NCBI GenBank assembly: GCA_027297085.1
Contig: JAPUIL010000555.1
Coordinates: forward strand, 1 to 7,666
DNA: 7,666 nucleotides
Direction: 5' to 3'
Source of the DNA: Verrucomicrobiota bacterium
GTDB lineage: Bacteria > Verrucomicrobiota > Verrucomicrobiia > Opitutales > UBA2995
The notes beneath the pieces were generated by a model. That model had not been told where the DNA came from, ran no database searches, and saw only the letters and a list, made by a program, of their open reading frames with translations. The number at the start of each line of letters is the position of its first letter. Position 1 is the first letter of the stretch. This document shows, in pieces, positions 1 to 6,934 of this stretch. The translations under genes were made by a program, and so were the position numbers.

Positions 1-1
1 T

Positions 2-1330
2 CCGCAGGTGAAGACGCCGAACATCGACGCGTTAGCAGAGCGAGGTACTTTGTTCACCAACGCCTACTGCCAGGCTCCCATTTGTAATCCATCGCGAACG
101 AGTGTTATGACCGGTCTACGACCTTCGACGACCGGAGTATATGCTTTGGCTCCCTGGTTTCGGACGGTGGATGAGTTGAAGGACCTTGTGACTTTGCCAC
201 AACATTTTTCGAACGCCGGATATACTACCTATACCGTCGGAAAAATTTACCACGGTAGGAATTGGAATAGTGTGGGCGTGAAAGAGTTCGATGTTGTCGG
301 AAAGACAGAACCCGGATTGGTGCCGAAAGAGAAACGTGTGGCCACTCCTCGAGGAGGACGCGGTATGGACTGGGCCGTTTATCCTTACGAAGAGTCTGAT
401 CACAAAGATTGGAAAACAGCGACTTGGGCGGTTGAGCATCTGGACAACATGCCTTCCGATGATCCCTTCTTCATGGCTGTGGGTTTCGCGCTACCGCATG
501 TACCATTGCTCGCTACTCAGAAGTGGTTTGATATGTATCCAGAAGATGAAGTCGTACTGCCTCGGATGCTTTTGGACGATCGTAAGGATACACCGCGTTT
601 CAGTTGGTACCTCCATTGGAAGTTGCCTGAACCACGTCAGAAGTTTTTACTCCAGTCCGGAGAGCAAATAAAAATTGTTCAAGCTTACCTCGCCAGTGTG
701 AGCTTTATGGATAGTCAGGTTGGTCGAGTACTCGATGCCTTGGAGCGAAATGGGTTAGCGGATGACACCATTGTTGTCCTGTGGTCGGATCATGGCTACC
801 ATTTGGGAGAAAAAGAAATCACCGGGAAGAATACTTTATGGGATCGATCCGCTCGGGTGCCTTTGATCTTCGCCGGACCTGGTGTTAGCGAAGGTCAAAA
901 CTCTGGTCGGCCGGCGGAGCTTTTGGATATGTATCCCACCTTAAGCGAGCTCTGTGGATTGGATATTCCTGGTCACTTGGAAGGCCTCAGTTTGGTGCCT
1001 CAGTTAAAAGATGCGAATGCACCGAGAACCCGACCAGCCATCACCACAGATAATCACGACAACCACGGACTTCGAACCGAGCGCTGGAGATACATACAAT
1101 ATGCGGATGGATCGCAGGAACTCTACGACATGGTCGAGGATCCGAATGAATTTACGAATCTTGCCGGAGATCCGAAATTTGCTGCAGCGATATTGGCTCT
1201 GCAAAAGCAGCTTCCGAAAATAAACAAGAAACCGGTTCCAGGCAGTGCCAACAGGATACTCATTTATGAAAATGGAGTAGCCAATTGGGAAGGGGAGGAT
1301 ATCGGCCAGAACCAGGCGATCCCGGATTAA
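2..1330 (+). CDS. Sulfatase, formylglycine-dependent (iduronate-2-sulfatase-like), 5' partial
   Basis: This enzyme should hydrolyse sulfate esters, probably on a sulfated polysaccharide, in the periplasm or outside the cell. The frame is open to the left edge (PQVKTPNIDALAERG), so the GTG at 8 is very unlikely to be the start. The missing part should hold a signal peptide and the first metal-binding Asp pair. Numbering from codon 8, the visible motifs are C26-N-P-S-R30, the CxPSR site whose Cys is matured to formylglycine; G78-K79 with H82; the PHVPL segment with H164; the metal-binding D261-H262-G; K274 in GKNTLW; and the C-terminal signature ELYDMVEDPNEFTNLA at 371-386. Length and motif order fit a nearly whole S1-family sulfatase ending at TAA 1330. 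The substrate cannot be read from sequence. A maturation enzyme (FGE or anSME) would be needed; none is recognised here, although a radical SAM gene lies downstream. Confidence 0.93.
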   Translation, partial: PQVKTPNIDALAERGTLFTNAYCQAPICNPSRTSVMTGLRPSTTGVYALAPWFRTVDELKDLVTLPQHFSNAGYTTYTVGKIYHGRNWNSVGVKEFDVVGKTEPGLVPKEKRVATPRGGRGMDWAVYPYEESDHKDWKTATWAVEHLDNMPSDDPFFMAVGFALPHVPLLATQKWFDMYPEDEVVLPRMLLDDRKDTPRFSWYLHWKLPEPRQKFLLQSGEQIKIVQAYLASVSFMDSQVGRVLDALERNGLADDTIVVLWSDHGYHLGEKEITGKNTLWDRSARVPLIFAGPGVSEGQNSGRPAELLDMYPTLSELCGLDIPGHLEGLSLVPQLKDANAPRTRPAITTDNHDNHGLRTERWRYIQYADGSQELYDMVEDPNEFTNLAGDPKFAAAILALQKQLPKINKKPVPGSANRILIYENGVANWEGEDIGQNQAIPD

Positions 1331-1465
1331 TTGGCAGCCGTCCTAAAAACTTTTTGTAGCTTTTTCGACGTTTGATATTTTATCTCCTAGGTAATCTCAA
1401 AATAATGCCACCCGAGAATTCAGAGTAGAGCCGTTGGTTTACGGAACATCTTCAGGAGACAGGAA
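1331..1465. other. Intergenic spacer between sulfatase and RAYT debris
   Basis: This AT-rich spacer shows no convincing coding sequence. A short A5-C-T5 palindrome at 1345-1355 lies just after the sulfatase stop, but it has no GC stem, so it is not called a terminator. Confidence 0.4.
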
Positions 1466-1472
1466 GGGGTCA
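1466..1472 (+). repeat. GGGGTCA box upstream of RAYT fragment 1
   Basis: The motif GGGGTCA sits 60 nt before the ATG at 1526 and is followed by an AT-rich stretch. The second transposase (7059) has the same arrangement, with AGGGTCA starting 54 nt before its ATG. I infer it is part of the transposase-associated repeat end. It marks the left boundary of the debris island. Confidence 0.5.
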
Positions 1473-1525
1473 AAACGTACAATCTAAAAATTCACACTTA
1501 GCTCTGTTCTCCCACCCTCAAAGGC

Positions 1526-1777
1526 ATGCCACGAAAACAGCGAATTGAGTATGCCGGTGCCGTATACCACATCATTAGTCGGGAAAATTACCGAAAGGAT
1601 TTGTTTGCTGATGCTAAGACCGCGGAAGTCTTCGAAAAGGCTACCTTTTCATTTCAAGTTCCGAGACCAGAAGCCGACACAAGTCTCGCCGTATTTATAG
1701 AAGGCGGACGTGTCCATCCTAGCCTTCTTGGCGACGTTGGACGTGTGCCTCGTAGCTTGGAAAGCGGTGTAGCATGA
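1526..1777 (+). pseudogene. RAYT / Y1_Tnp transposase N-terminal remnant
   Basis: The first 41 or so codons (MPRKQRIEYAGAVYHIISRE to about EKATF) are the typical N-terminus of a REP-associated tyrosine transposase, a single-strand HUH nuclease related to the IS200/IS605 transposases. They align by eye with the second transposase at 7059 (M-x-RK-x-R-x-EY-x-GA-x-YH-x-I). From about nt 1650 to the TGA at 1775-1777 the reading frame has no transposase features. The HUH motif, the catalytic Tyr and most of the usual roughly 150-300 residues are gone, so the product cannot be active. The replacing sequence is a degenerate repeat (see 1684-1857). An AAAGG lies only a couple of bases before the ATG. 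The loss looks like a join to repeat DNA, not simple drift. Confidence 0.85.
1684..1766. repeat. Degenerate repeat, long copy
   Basis: It begins with TCTCGCCGTAT at 1684-1694, continues to AAGGCGGA at 1701-1708, and ends with AGCTTGGAAAGCG at 1754-1766. Both end blocks recur together in the short copy at 1820-1857. The extra internal 45 nt (1709-1753) contain most of a 6-bp inverted repeat, GAAGGC (1700-1705) with GCCTTC (1722-1727). The octamer GGACGTGT occurs at 1706-1713 and 1739-1746. I suspect a REP-like element of the RAYT system. Confidence 0.55.
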
Positions 1778-1819
1778 CCGGCTCACAAAGACCGGACTGT
1801 TACTGTGTCCCTCATTTTA

Positions 1820-1857
1820 TCTCGCCGTATCGTTAGGAGGCGGAAGCTTGTAAAGCG
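1820..1857. repeat. Degenerate repeat, short copy
   Basis: Positions 1820-1844 match 1684-1708 at 21 of 25 bases. They are followed directly by AGCTTGTAAAGCG (1845-1857), which matches 1754-1766 at 12 of 13. This copy therefore looks like the long copy with its internal 45 nt removed. Confidence 0.55.
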
Positions 1858-1920
1858 ACGTGGGAAGGAATGGCCCTTTTTGATTTCTCCTTATTTCCTT
1901 TCTATAAACACTAAACAACT

Positions 1921-1937
1921 AGGACCGTCCCCTTTTT
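1921..1937 (-). repeat. GGGGACGGTCC motif, inverted, right edge of debris island
   Basis: On the minus strand this reads AAAAAGGGGACGGTCCT. It resembles the left-hand AAGGGGTC box (1464-1471) in opposite orientation, so together they could be the outer ends of a decayed element of about 470 bp. The function is inferred from this symmetry only. Confidence 0.4.
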
Positions 1938-2065
1938 CTCCACGCTTTTGCGCCCCGCTAAAACAGAATTAAGCCGGATTAAATCATGGCAAAAACTCAT
2001 CCCCATCAAACTACAATTCAAGGATAGACTATAATGGTATTTTTTCGAGTCAATGTATTTGAACT
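1938..2065. other. AT-rich intergenic spacer
   Basis: Only very short open frames occur here, for example 13 codons from the ATG at 1986. The single point of note is a perfect TATAAT at 2030-2035. Confidence 0.35.
2030..2035 (+). promoter_or_regulatory. Possible -10 box (TATAAT)
   Basis: A perfect TATAAT lies about 30 nt before the ATG at 2066 and upstream of the remnant and methyltransferase genes. No good TTGACA-like hexamer sits 16-18 nt upstream (CAAACT at 2007-2012), so the call is weak. Confidence 0.25.
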
Positions 2066-2387
2066 ATGGATACGTATAATCACAGGACTTCTATTATGCA
2101 GATGGATTACACCAGCCACAACGACCTCAGAGGATTAATGTCCATTGAAACTCTCCCATTCCCAATCCTCTCAGAATTTAGATCCGCTTATTCGACATTA
2201 ATGCTCCAAAGCTCCTTGCCCTTAAGGTTAAAATTTTAAAGTGTATTTCCCTGAAGTTCCTGAAGCCAAGCAATCCGAGATCTCCATCCGCTGTCGGGGA
2301 ATGACTTATACGCATGAACATTTTTATCCAGCAACCGATTCAGACACTCACAATTGGTTTGAAGTCTACAAAATCGGGCGCAGCTAG
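2066..2387 (+). pseudogene. Small decayed gene of unknown function (two apparent frameshifts)
   Basis: Three pieces read like one protein split over three frames. Piece 1 starts at ATG 2066 and includes SHNDLRGLMSIETLPFPIL, losing sense near 2190. Piece 2 (about 2191-2240) reads FDINAPKLLALKVKILK. Piece 3 begins with GTG 2241 and reads VYFPEVPEAKQSEISIRCRG, then GMTYTHEHFYPATDSDTHNW, ending FEVYKIGRS at TAG 2385-2387. The total would be about 105 residues. I do not recognise the family, and no signal peptide or membrane segment is seen. As a fallback, piece 3 alone is an intact 48-codon frame from GTG 2241 and could be a small gene, with AAGG at 2224-2227 as a distant ribosome site. It is in the same frame as the methyltransferase that follows, separated only by the TAG. 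That the three pieces belong together is inference. Confidence 0.4.
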
Positions 2388-3479
2388 TTGACCACTTCAC
2401 CATCATCCAACCCAGCTTCGCACTGGTTGATTCGAATTTCCAAACACTTCGAACACCTGGCTGACGATATCATCGCTGACCTGGGCGCGACTCTGACCAA
2501 ACGACTAGGAGAAGAGTACTTCCTCCTTCAGTGTCCTGAGCCGACGGATATATCGAACACGGATGCGGCCCGCTATATCCGTTGGAACTTGCCTGTGGAT
2601 CACGCCTGGCCGTGCAATCCGGAAAAAATGGATGGATTCATCGAGAAGGCCGCACAGACACTGCTAAAGAAATTCGCTCATCGGGACTTGCAGGGCGTCT
2701 ATGTAGGGCGGATGGATCCGAGCTCACCACGGAGCTACTACAAGTCGTTGGCAACCAACCTTCGAGGCAGGACCCTACCGCTTTTTGCTGCGCAAGTTAA
2801 GGGACTCAAGGACGTGGAAGAACAGGATCCCAAACGCTCAAGCTTGTTTTGTTTGGTCGGGAAGGAAGGACTTTATTGTGGAATCCAGAGTCCTCTGAAA
2901 GCCAACGGATTCTACCCAGGTGGAACCAAATTCATCAGCCAGAAGGCGCCGCATACAGTTAGTCGGGCCGGAGCGAAGATTGCCGAGGCACTCCATTTCC
3001 TGAAACTACACCGGCCATTGCCAGGGAAAGGGAACCACTGGCTGGAACTGGGGGCCAGTCCGGGAGGCATGACTTCAGAGTTGCTGGAGCGGGGATACCA
3101 AGTGACTGCGGTAGACAGGGCGCCTCTTGATCGTAGACTCGACCGGCGAGAAAGACTACACTTTATAAAGGCTGATGTGGCGAAATATCACCCCGCAGGA
3201 CGTGTGAGCTTCGATGCTATTCTTTGCGATATGAATGGAGATGTCCAAACAGCGCTGGGGCAAGTGATTCGTTTATCGAAACACCTTCGGCCTGAGGGTT
3301 TAGCACTATACACTTTGAAGTCTCCAGGCGCCAAGAGTTTCAGAGAAACAAATGACCTGTTCCATTTGGCAATCGCTAACGCCGGGGCCGCAGGCATGAA
3401 ACTGATTGCGAGCACCCATCTCACCTACAACCGTCACGAGTTTACCTTGTTCTTTGAGCTCAAGACAAAGGTGGTATGA
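2388..3479 (+). CDS. SAM-dependent ribose 2'-O-methyltransferase, RlmM-like (FtsJ fold)
   Basis: This protein probably methylates a ribose 2'-OH in 23S rRNA, as E. coli RlmM does at C2498. The 363-residue length is very close to E. coli RlmM. Residues 1-190 form the N-terminal RNA-binding (THUMP-type) part. Residues 190-358 are the Rossmann methyltransferase, with the SAM-binding loop LELGASPGG at 219-227 and the acidic D243 of AVD after it. The K-D-K-E tetrad of the RrmJ/RlmM group is present: K197 (SRAGAK), D281 (CDM), K311 (TLK) and E351 (HEFTLF). The TTG start at 2388 is the earliest possible because TAG directly precedes it. The next in-frame Met is residue 81, inside the N-terminal domain, so TTG is needed for a whole protein. 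No clear Shine-Dalgarno sequence is seen. The stop TGA runs into a sulfatase remnant. Cytosolic; whether the target is the RlmM site is inferred. Confidence 0.85.
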   Translation: MTTSPSSNPASHWLIRISKHFEHLADDIIADLGATLTKRLGEEYFLLQCPEPTDISNTDAARYIRWNLPVDHAWPCNPEKMDGFIEKAAQTLLKKFAHRDLQGVYVGRMDPSSPRSYYKSLATNLRGRTLPLFAAQVKGLKDVEEQDPKRSSLFCLVGKEGLYCGIQSPLKANGFYPGGTKFISQKAPHTVSRAGAKIAEALHFLKLHRPLPGKGNHWLELGASPGGMTSELLERGYQVTAVDRAPLDRRLDRRERLHFIKADVAKYHPAGRVSFDAILCDMNGDVQTALGQVIRLSKHLRPEGLALYTLKSPGAKSFRETNDLFHLAIANAGAAGMKLIASTHLTYNRHEFTLFFELKTKVV

Positions 3480-3768
3480 TCCCCACGCCAAAGGAGAAGA
3501 TGAGGCCTTTGGTTACCATCGTCCGTGGTGCTATGTAGGTAATCCTTATGACTCGGGACCCTGGGCGAAGACGATGAGGACGGGTCGTTATCGTTTTACC
3601 CGGTGGACGACAGAGATTGAAGGCGGAGAAGTAGTCCAACTCGAGCTCTACGATCACCGGATAGATCCTGGTGAACAACACAATATCGCTCAGGGCAGTA
3701 AAAAGGGTCGTTCCTTGAACATTGGTATCGGGCCGTTCGCATCCATATATTGGGTACGCTACTTTTGA
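3475..3768 (+). pseudogene. C-terminal remnant of a second sulfatase
   Basis: From about codon 3490 to 3712 this frame encodes a recognisable sulfatase C-terminus: MRTGRYRFTRW followed by VQLELYDHRIDPGEQHNIA, equivalent to the R-T-x-R-Y-R-[FY] and ELYD-x3-DP-x-E-x2-N-x-A signatures of iduronate-2-sulfatase-like enzymes. It is a different sulfatase from the one at the left edge, whose matching segment is ELYDMVEDPNEFTNLA. The CxPSR site, the metal ligands and roughly the first 350 or more residues are absent, and no start site of its own exists. The frame only appears longer (ATG 3406) because it runs out of frame through the methyltransferase end. The last 18 or so codons before TGA 3766-3768 do not look like sulfatase. 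Its left edge coincides with the methyltransferase stop, so a past deletion or insertion junction lies near 3470-3490. Confidence 0.8.
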
Positions 3769-3838
3769 GTTTTCGTTGAGCAAACCGGGGCTCTGGTTGA
3801 GGGAGACGAAAGGAGTCAGTGGTACGGGAAAAAGGAAT

Positions 3839-3868
3839 GGGGCCACGGGGTCAGATGGGGCCACGGGA
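3839..3868. repeat. Two GGGGCCACGGG units with a GGGGTCA box
   Basis: Unit 1 (3839-3853, GGGGCCACGGGGTCA) and unit 2 (3857-3868, GGGGCCACGGGA) are separated by GAT. They resemble the GGAGCCATACGGGGTCA units at 6935-7010 and lie in the same orientation, at the other end of the minus-strand operon. Confidence 0.65.
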
Positions 3869-3880
3869 GTTATGACCCCG
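3846..3880. repeat. Inverted repeat CGGGGTCA / TGACCCCG
   Basis: A perfect 8-bp inverted repeat joins 3846-3853 and 3873-3880 across a 19-nt loop. The TGA stop of the radical SAM gene (3853-3851, minus strand) is part of the left arm. It could act as a transcript-end hairpin, but no T-run follows on either strand, so it is more likely a REP-like element than a terminator. Confidence 0.55.
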
Positions 3881-5230
3881 TTTCCTCTTCCCTTCAGCCT
3901 TTACGAGCAAATTCTTCTGCACCAATCGGTCTCGATTTAGTCGAAGGCGCTGGTCAGTTGCATTCATTTCGCACATAGAAATCATGCGACCGTCCACTGG
4001 CAACTTGAAGGTGCAGGCATCTAGCCGCTCTTGCCCGAGCGGAGTCTCAAGTTCGTCACGGCCCATGAATTTATGCACGACTAGCAGAAGGGGTTTTACT
4101 CGTAGCGATAGTAGACCCATTGCCAGAGTGGGTAACCGGCGACCCAGACCCCAGAGGCGGTAGAAGCCGTAAATAAACAGTTCTATCAGCAGAGTAGGGT
4201 GCGCAAGCAAAGGCCAGAGCAGTTGTGACACAACAATAAGGCGATGGTCAGCCACATCAATGGGAATGGCGTATGCGCGAATCACCCTGGCGAAGATACG
4301 CTGATCCCAGGTTTTATTCTTGCGCACCACCTCGACTATCAACCTCCGCTTACCCGCTGATACAACCACCACCGGCACGGTGATATTGCACTCTGAATGT
4401 CCAAAACTCATGGTGTGGCGGTTTAGATGGGTTCCTGCGCCTGCACAGACTGCGTCCCAGACGGTCTCCATGGTGATGTGCTCCGCATCCCGATCTGCGG
4501 TGCGGCCAACCTGAGCTACCGGCAACAGACTGAGTATGCGAAAGGTGCCCGCATGGTCCAGAGCCCAGTCCACCACAGCGGGAATGTCCTCGAAATTTTG
4601 TGGTGTCACGGTGATCGTCTGTGCCGCATAGAGCGACTTGCCGGTTTGCCTGCGTACATCTTTCACTAACTCGATGAAGCGCTCTCTAATGGGATCAATG
4701 TCGCACTCGCTTAGGCCCATAGTCATACCCAGCCGGCCTTTCTGGGTCGTATCTATATGGAAGCTAATTTTCCGAAGGCCGTACTTTTCTACCAATGTGT
4801 TCAGATAGCCGCGGACTTGGAGCAGGCGCTGACCGTTGGTCATTACCATGGGATCCAGGCCTATCTGCCGGGCGTAGGATACAATCCTGCCCAACTCCTC
4901 TACCGGAAGCAGAGTCACCTCGCCTGAGGTGACCTGCACCTTGCCGCGGGCACCCAGATGCATCCTGAGCGAATCGAGCTGCTCCTTTATTGTTTCAAAG
5001 CCCAGCGGGCGCGTAAAGTTTGCGATCTCGGTTAAATAACAGCTAGAGCATGCAAAATTGCACTTTTCCATGATACTATGAGTCGCCCCGCATCCCACAC
5101 TGTTGAGGCCAATAAACTGTTGTGGGGTGCGCAGAGATTCGGGAAGTTCGGCTCTCTTCTTGGCAAAGAGGGCGCGGTGCCATTGATTCCTGATTTTCGA
5201 CCTTTGCCAGGCCTGAGACATGTTTTTCAT
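3851..5230 (-). CDS. Radical SAM protein of unknown function with extra cysteines
   Basis: The 459-residue protein has the radical SAM cluster motif C57-x3-C61-x2-C64 (EKCNFACSSCYL), binding a [4Fe-4S] cluster and SAM to form a 5'-deoxyadenosyl radical. A SAM-contact motif follows (QVTSGEVTLLP, 99-109), then strands such as MVMTNG (128-133) and KISFHID (154-160), so the core barrel is about 45-245. Beyond it are C281 (GHSECN), C406 (CTFKLPVDG) and C420 (SMCEMNA), possible ligands of an auxiliary cluster, though the spacing is not standard SPASM. Residues 331-360 and 376-388 are strongly hydrophobic and suggest membrane contact. The start is ATG 5230; a second ATG three codons on (M4) is possible, and no strong ribosome site is seen. 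It lies 27 nt after the flavoprotein gene, so the two are probably co-transcribed. The last few residues (HNSRGPI) and the stop come from repeat DNA, so the native C-terminus may be altered. The substrate is not recognised. Confidence 0.88.
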   Translation of the reverse strand: MKNMSQAWQRSKIRNQWHRALFAKKRAELPESLRTPQQFIGLNSVGCGATHSIMEKCNFACSSCYLTEIANFTRPLGFETIKEQLDSLRMHLGARGKVQVTSGEVTLLPVEELGRIVSYARQIGLDPMVMTNGQRLLQVRGYLNTLVEKYGLRKISFHIDTTQKGRLGMTMGLSECDIDPIRERFIELVKDVRRQTGKSLYAAQTITVTPQNFEDIPAVVDWALDHAGTFRILSLLPVAQVGRTADRDAEHITMETVWDAVCAGAGTHLNRHTMSFGHSECNITVPVVVVSAGKRRLIVEVVRKNKTWDQRIFARVIRAYAIPIDVADHRLIVVSQLLWPLLAHPTLLIELFIYGFYRLWGLGRRLPTLAMGLLSLRVKPLLLVVHKFMGRDELETPLGQERLDACTFKLPVDGRMISMCEMNATDQRLRLNRDRLVQKNLLVKAEGKRKRGHNSRGPI

Positions 5231-5257
5231 TACCGTAGATTGTATAAAATTGGGATC

Positions 5258-6691
5258 TTATTTTCTTTGGTGCGGTTTGAACTGCCCGAATAGCCGGATC
5301 ATCCAGGACGCCACGCCTTTCTCGAGAAAATGCATGTCCGCCACGCGGCGATTGACTCGCCCCAGTGTTGGGTAGACGTGGATCGCATTGCCGATTTGAG
5401 GCAGGGAGATTCCGTGTTCCATGGCCAACACCCACTCGGCCAGGGCTTCGCCGGCATTCAGGCCAATGATGTGCACCCCCAGGATCTTCTCTTTTTTACC
5501 CACAACCACCTTGATTTGCCCGTGCGGCTCTCCCTCGCAGACGGCCCGATCCACCTTGCTCATTGGTAACTGGTATTCGTGTGCCTCTCCATATTCTTTG
5601 CGGGCCTCCTCCAGGGTAAGGCCCACGCGCGCCACTTCAGGATCGGTGAAAGTCACCCAGGGGATCAGGTTCATCGAACGCTTAGACCGCCCTCGAAATA
5701 GAGCGTTGCGCGTGGCGATTCGTGCTTCGTGCTCGGTCCAGTGCGTAAACTGCGGTCCACCATTACAATCGCCGACAGCAAAAATGTGCCTCTGGCTCGT
5801 TTGCAGTGTATCGTCGACGATAATGCCACGTGGATTGACCGCCACGCCGGCTTTATCCAGGTCGAGCGCTTCGATGGAGGGTTTCCGTCCTATCGCGATG
5901 AAGATCGCGTCGCATTCCAGCTGGAGGCTTTGATCCTTTTGGCGAATGTCGATTTTCTTGATCCCGTCTTCTTCGCGAATGCATTCCGGTTCCGCTTCGA
6001 GCAGCAGTTCGATGCCCTCCCGTCTGAAGGCCTCGTGCAGCATCTGGGCGATCTCGGGGTCTTCGCGGTGCAGCAGGCGCGGTCCACGCTGTACGATCTT
6101 CACCTCGCTGCCCAATCGACTCAACGACTGAGCGATCTCGCAGCCGATAGGTCCTCCGCCTACGACGATGAGCCTGCGCGGCAGTTCCTTTAAGTGAAAT
6201 ACGCTAATGTGATTGATTGTCCCTACCTCCTCTATCCCGGGAATGGGTGGATTGACGGCATGGGATCCCGTGGCGATGAGGATCTTTTCTCCTGTCAGGC
6301 GCTCACCGCCCACTTCGAGAGTTTGCGGATCGACAAAACGCGCCCCGCCGAATTTCACATCGGATCCCATCTGGCGAAAGACATCGGGACTTTCGTGCGC
6401 ACCGATGGTATCCTTGATATTCTGTATACGCCTCATAACGGCTTCAATATCCACCTGCACATCGGGCGTGGCCATGCCGTAGTCAGCTGCGCGACGCATG
6501 CGGTGGGCCAACCGCGCCGAGGCGATGAGTGCTTTTGATGGGACGCAGCCGTAATGCAGGCAGTCGCCGCCCAAACTCTCCCGGTCAACCAGCAAGACAC
6601 GTGCGCCCAGCCGCGCCGCCATAGTTGTCGCCGTTATTCCGGCTGATCCTCCACCGATGACAATCAGATCGTAATTAAATGAATTTCCCAT
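5258..6691 (-). CDS. Pyridine nucleotide-disulfide oxidoreductase (dihydrolipoamide dehydrogenase / MerA-like)
   Basis: This 477-residue class I flavoprotein disulfide reductase moves electrons between NAD(P)H, FAD and a Cys pair. Visible parts are the N-terminal FAD Rossmann motif VIGGGSAG (11-18); the redox disulfide C44-x4-C49 in GGDCLHYGCVPSKAL; ATG at 140-142; the NAD(P) Rossmann motif VVGGGPIG (176-183); the second FAD motif FAVGDC (304-309); and the dimerisation domain (about 345-477). Where lipoamide dehydrogenases have the catalytic His before Pro (HAHPTLSE), this protein has H438-V-Y440-P-T-L-G-R, so the His-Glu pair is missing. There is no N-terminal metal-binding domain and no C-terminal Cys pair, which argues against a true mercuric reductase or thioredoxin reductase. 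The tail is basic (KPHQRK). It is the first gene of the minus-strand operon, followed by the radical SAM gene, whose redox partner it may be. The start is ATG 6691, preceded by a weak purine-rich GGGAAACAGG. Confidence 0.92.
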   Translation of the reverse strand: MGNSFNYDLIVIGGGSAGITATTMAARLGARVLLVDRESLGGDCLHYGCVPSKALIASARLAHRMRRAADYGMATPDVQVDIEAVMRRIQNIKDTIGAHESPDVFRQMGSDVKFGGARFVDPQTLEVGGERLTGEKILIATGSHAVNPPIPGIEEVGTINHISVFHLKELPRRLIVVGGGPIGCEIAQSLSRLGSEVKIVQRGPRLLHREDPEIAQMLHEAFRREGIELLLEAEPECIREEDGIKKIDIRQKDQSLQLECDAIFIAIGRKPSIEALDLDKAGVAVNPRGIIVDDTLQTSQRHIFAVGDCNGGPQFTHWTEHEARIATRNALFRGRSKRSMNLIPWVTFTDPEVARVGLTLEEARKEYGEAHEYQLPMSKVDRAVCEGEPHGQIKVVVGKKEKILGVHIIGLNAGEALAEWVLAMEHGISLPQIGNAIHVYPTLGRVNRRVADMHFLEKGVASWMIRLFGQFKPHQRK

Positions 6692-6934
6692 GCCTGTTTC
6701 CCATTATTATTGAATATTAAAAGAGCTATAATCTGTCATTGCAGGTGGGATTTAGAGGGCGCTGAAGAAAGGCGCTTGGTTAAGGCATTGAGGATGGTAG
6801 GTTTTGGAATTTAATAAAAATATGAGCTGCGCCAAAAAGATTCATTCCAAGAATCTTACATTTATAATTTTAGGTTACCCCGACTTATTCCATTTCGTAC
6901 TACCTGACCTCTTCTCTGAATGTCCATTTTAAAG
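6692..6934. other. Intergenic region upstream of the minus-strand operon
   Basis: This 243-bp AT-rich stretch has no convincing open frame. It should hold the promoter of the minus-strand operon, but no clear -35/-10 pair was found. It contains a short direct repeat GGCGCT (6758-6763, 6771-6776) and a perfect small palindrome at 6837-6857. Confidence 0.45.
6837..6857. promoter_or_regulatory. Perfect inverted repeat AAGATTC-N7-GAATCTT
   Basis: A 7-bp perfect inverted repeat with a 7-nt centre lies about 145 bp upstream of the flavoprotein ATG. It could be a regulator binding site or a small hairpin. No known operator is matched, and the distance is long for a direct role. Confidence 0.3.

Noticed and set aside
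1345..1355. A5-C-T5 palindrome as terminator of the sulfatase gene
   Set aside because: The stem is only A-T pairs with a one-base centre, so it is not a credible intrinsic terminator.
3851..5230. Radical SAM gene as an anaerobic sulfatase-maturing enzyme (anSME) serving the sulfatases
   Set aside because: anSMEs have a CxxxCxxC motif near the N-terminus and a seven-Cys SPASM domain with two auxiliary clusters. Here only C281, C406 and C420 are seen after the core, with a different spacing, and the gene is in an unrelated operon.
5421..6538. Several long plus-strand open frames opposite the flavoprotein gene
   Set aside because: They are antisense shadows of a GC-rich gene; their translations are low-complexity and lack any family motif, while the minus strand has complete flavoprotein motifs.
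5258..6691. Assignment as mercuric reductase (merA)
   Set aside because: The redox Cys pair and fold fit, but there is no N-terminal heavy-metal domain, no C-terminal Cys pair and no mer regulator or transport genes nearby.
6727..6732. Plus-strand TATAAT as a promoter
   Set aside because: There is no suitable -35 hexamer upstream and no gene begins within 300 bp in that direction; AT-rich chance is likely.
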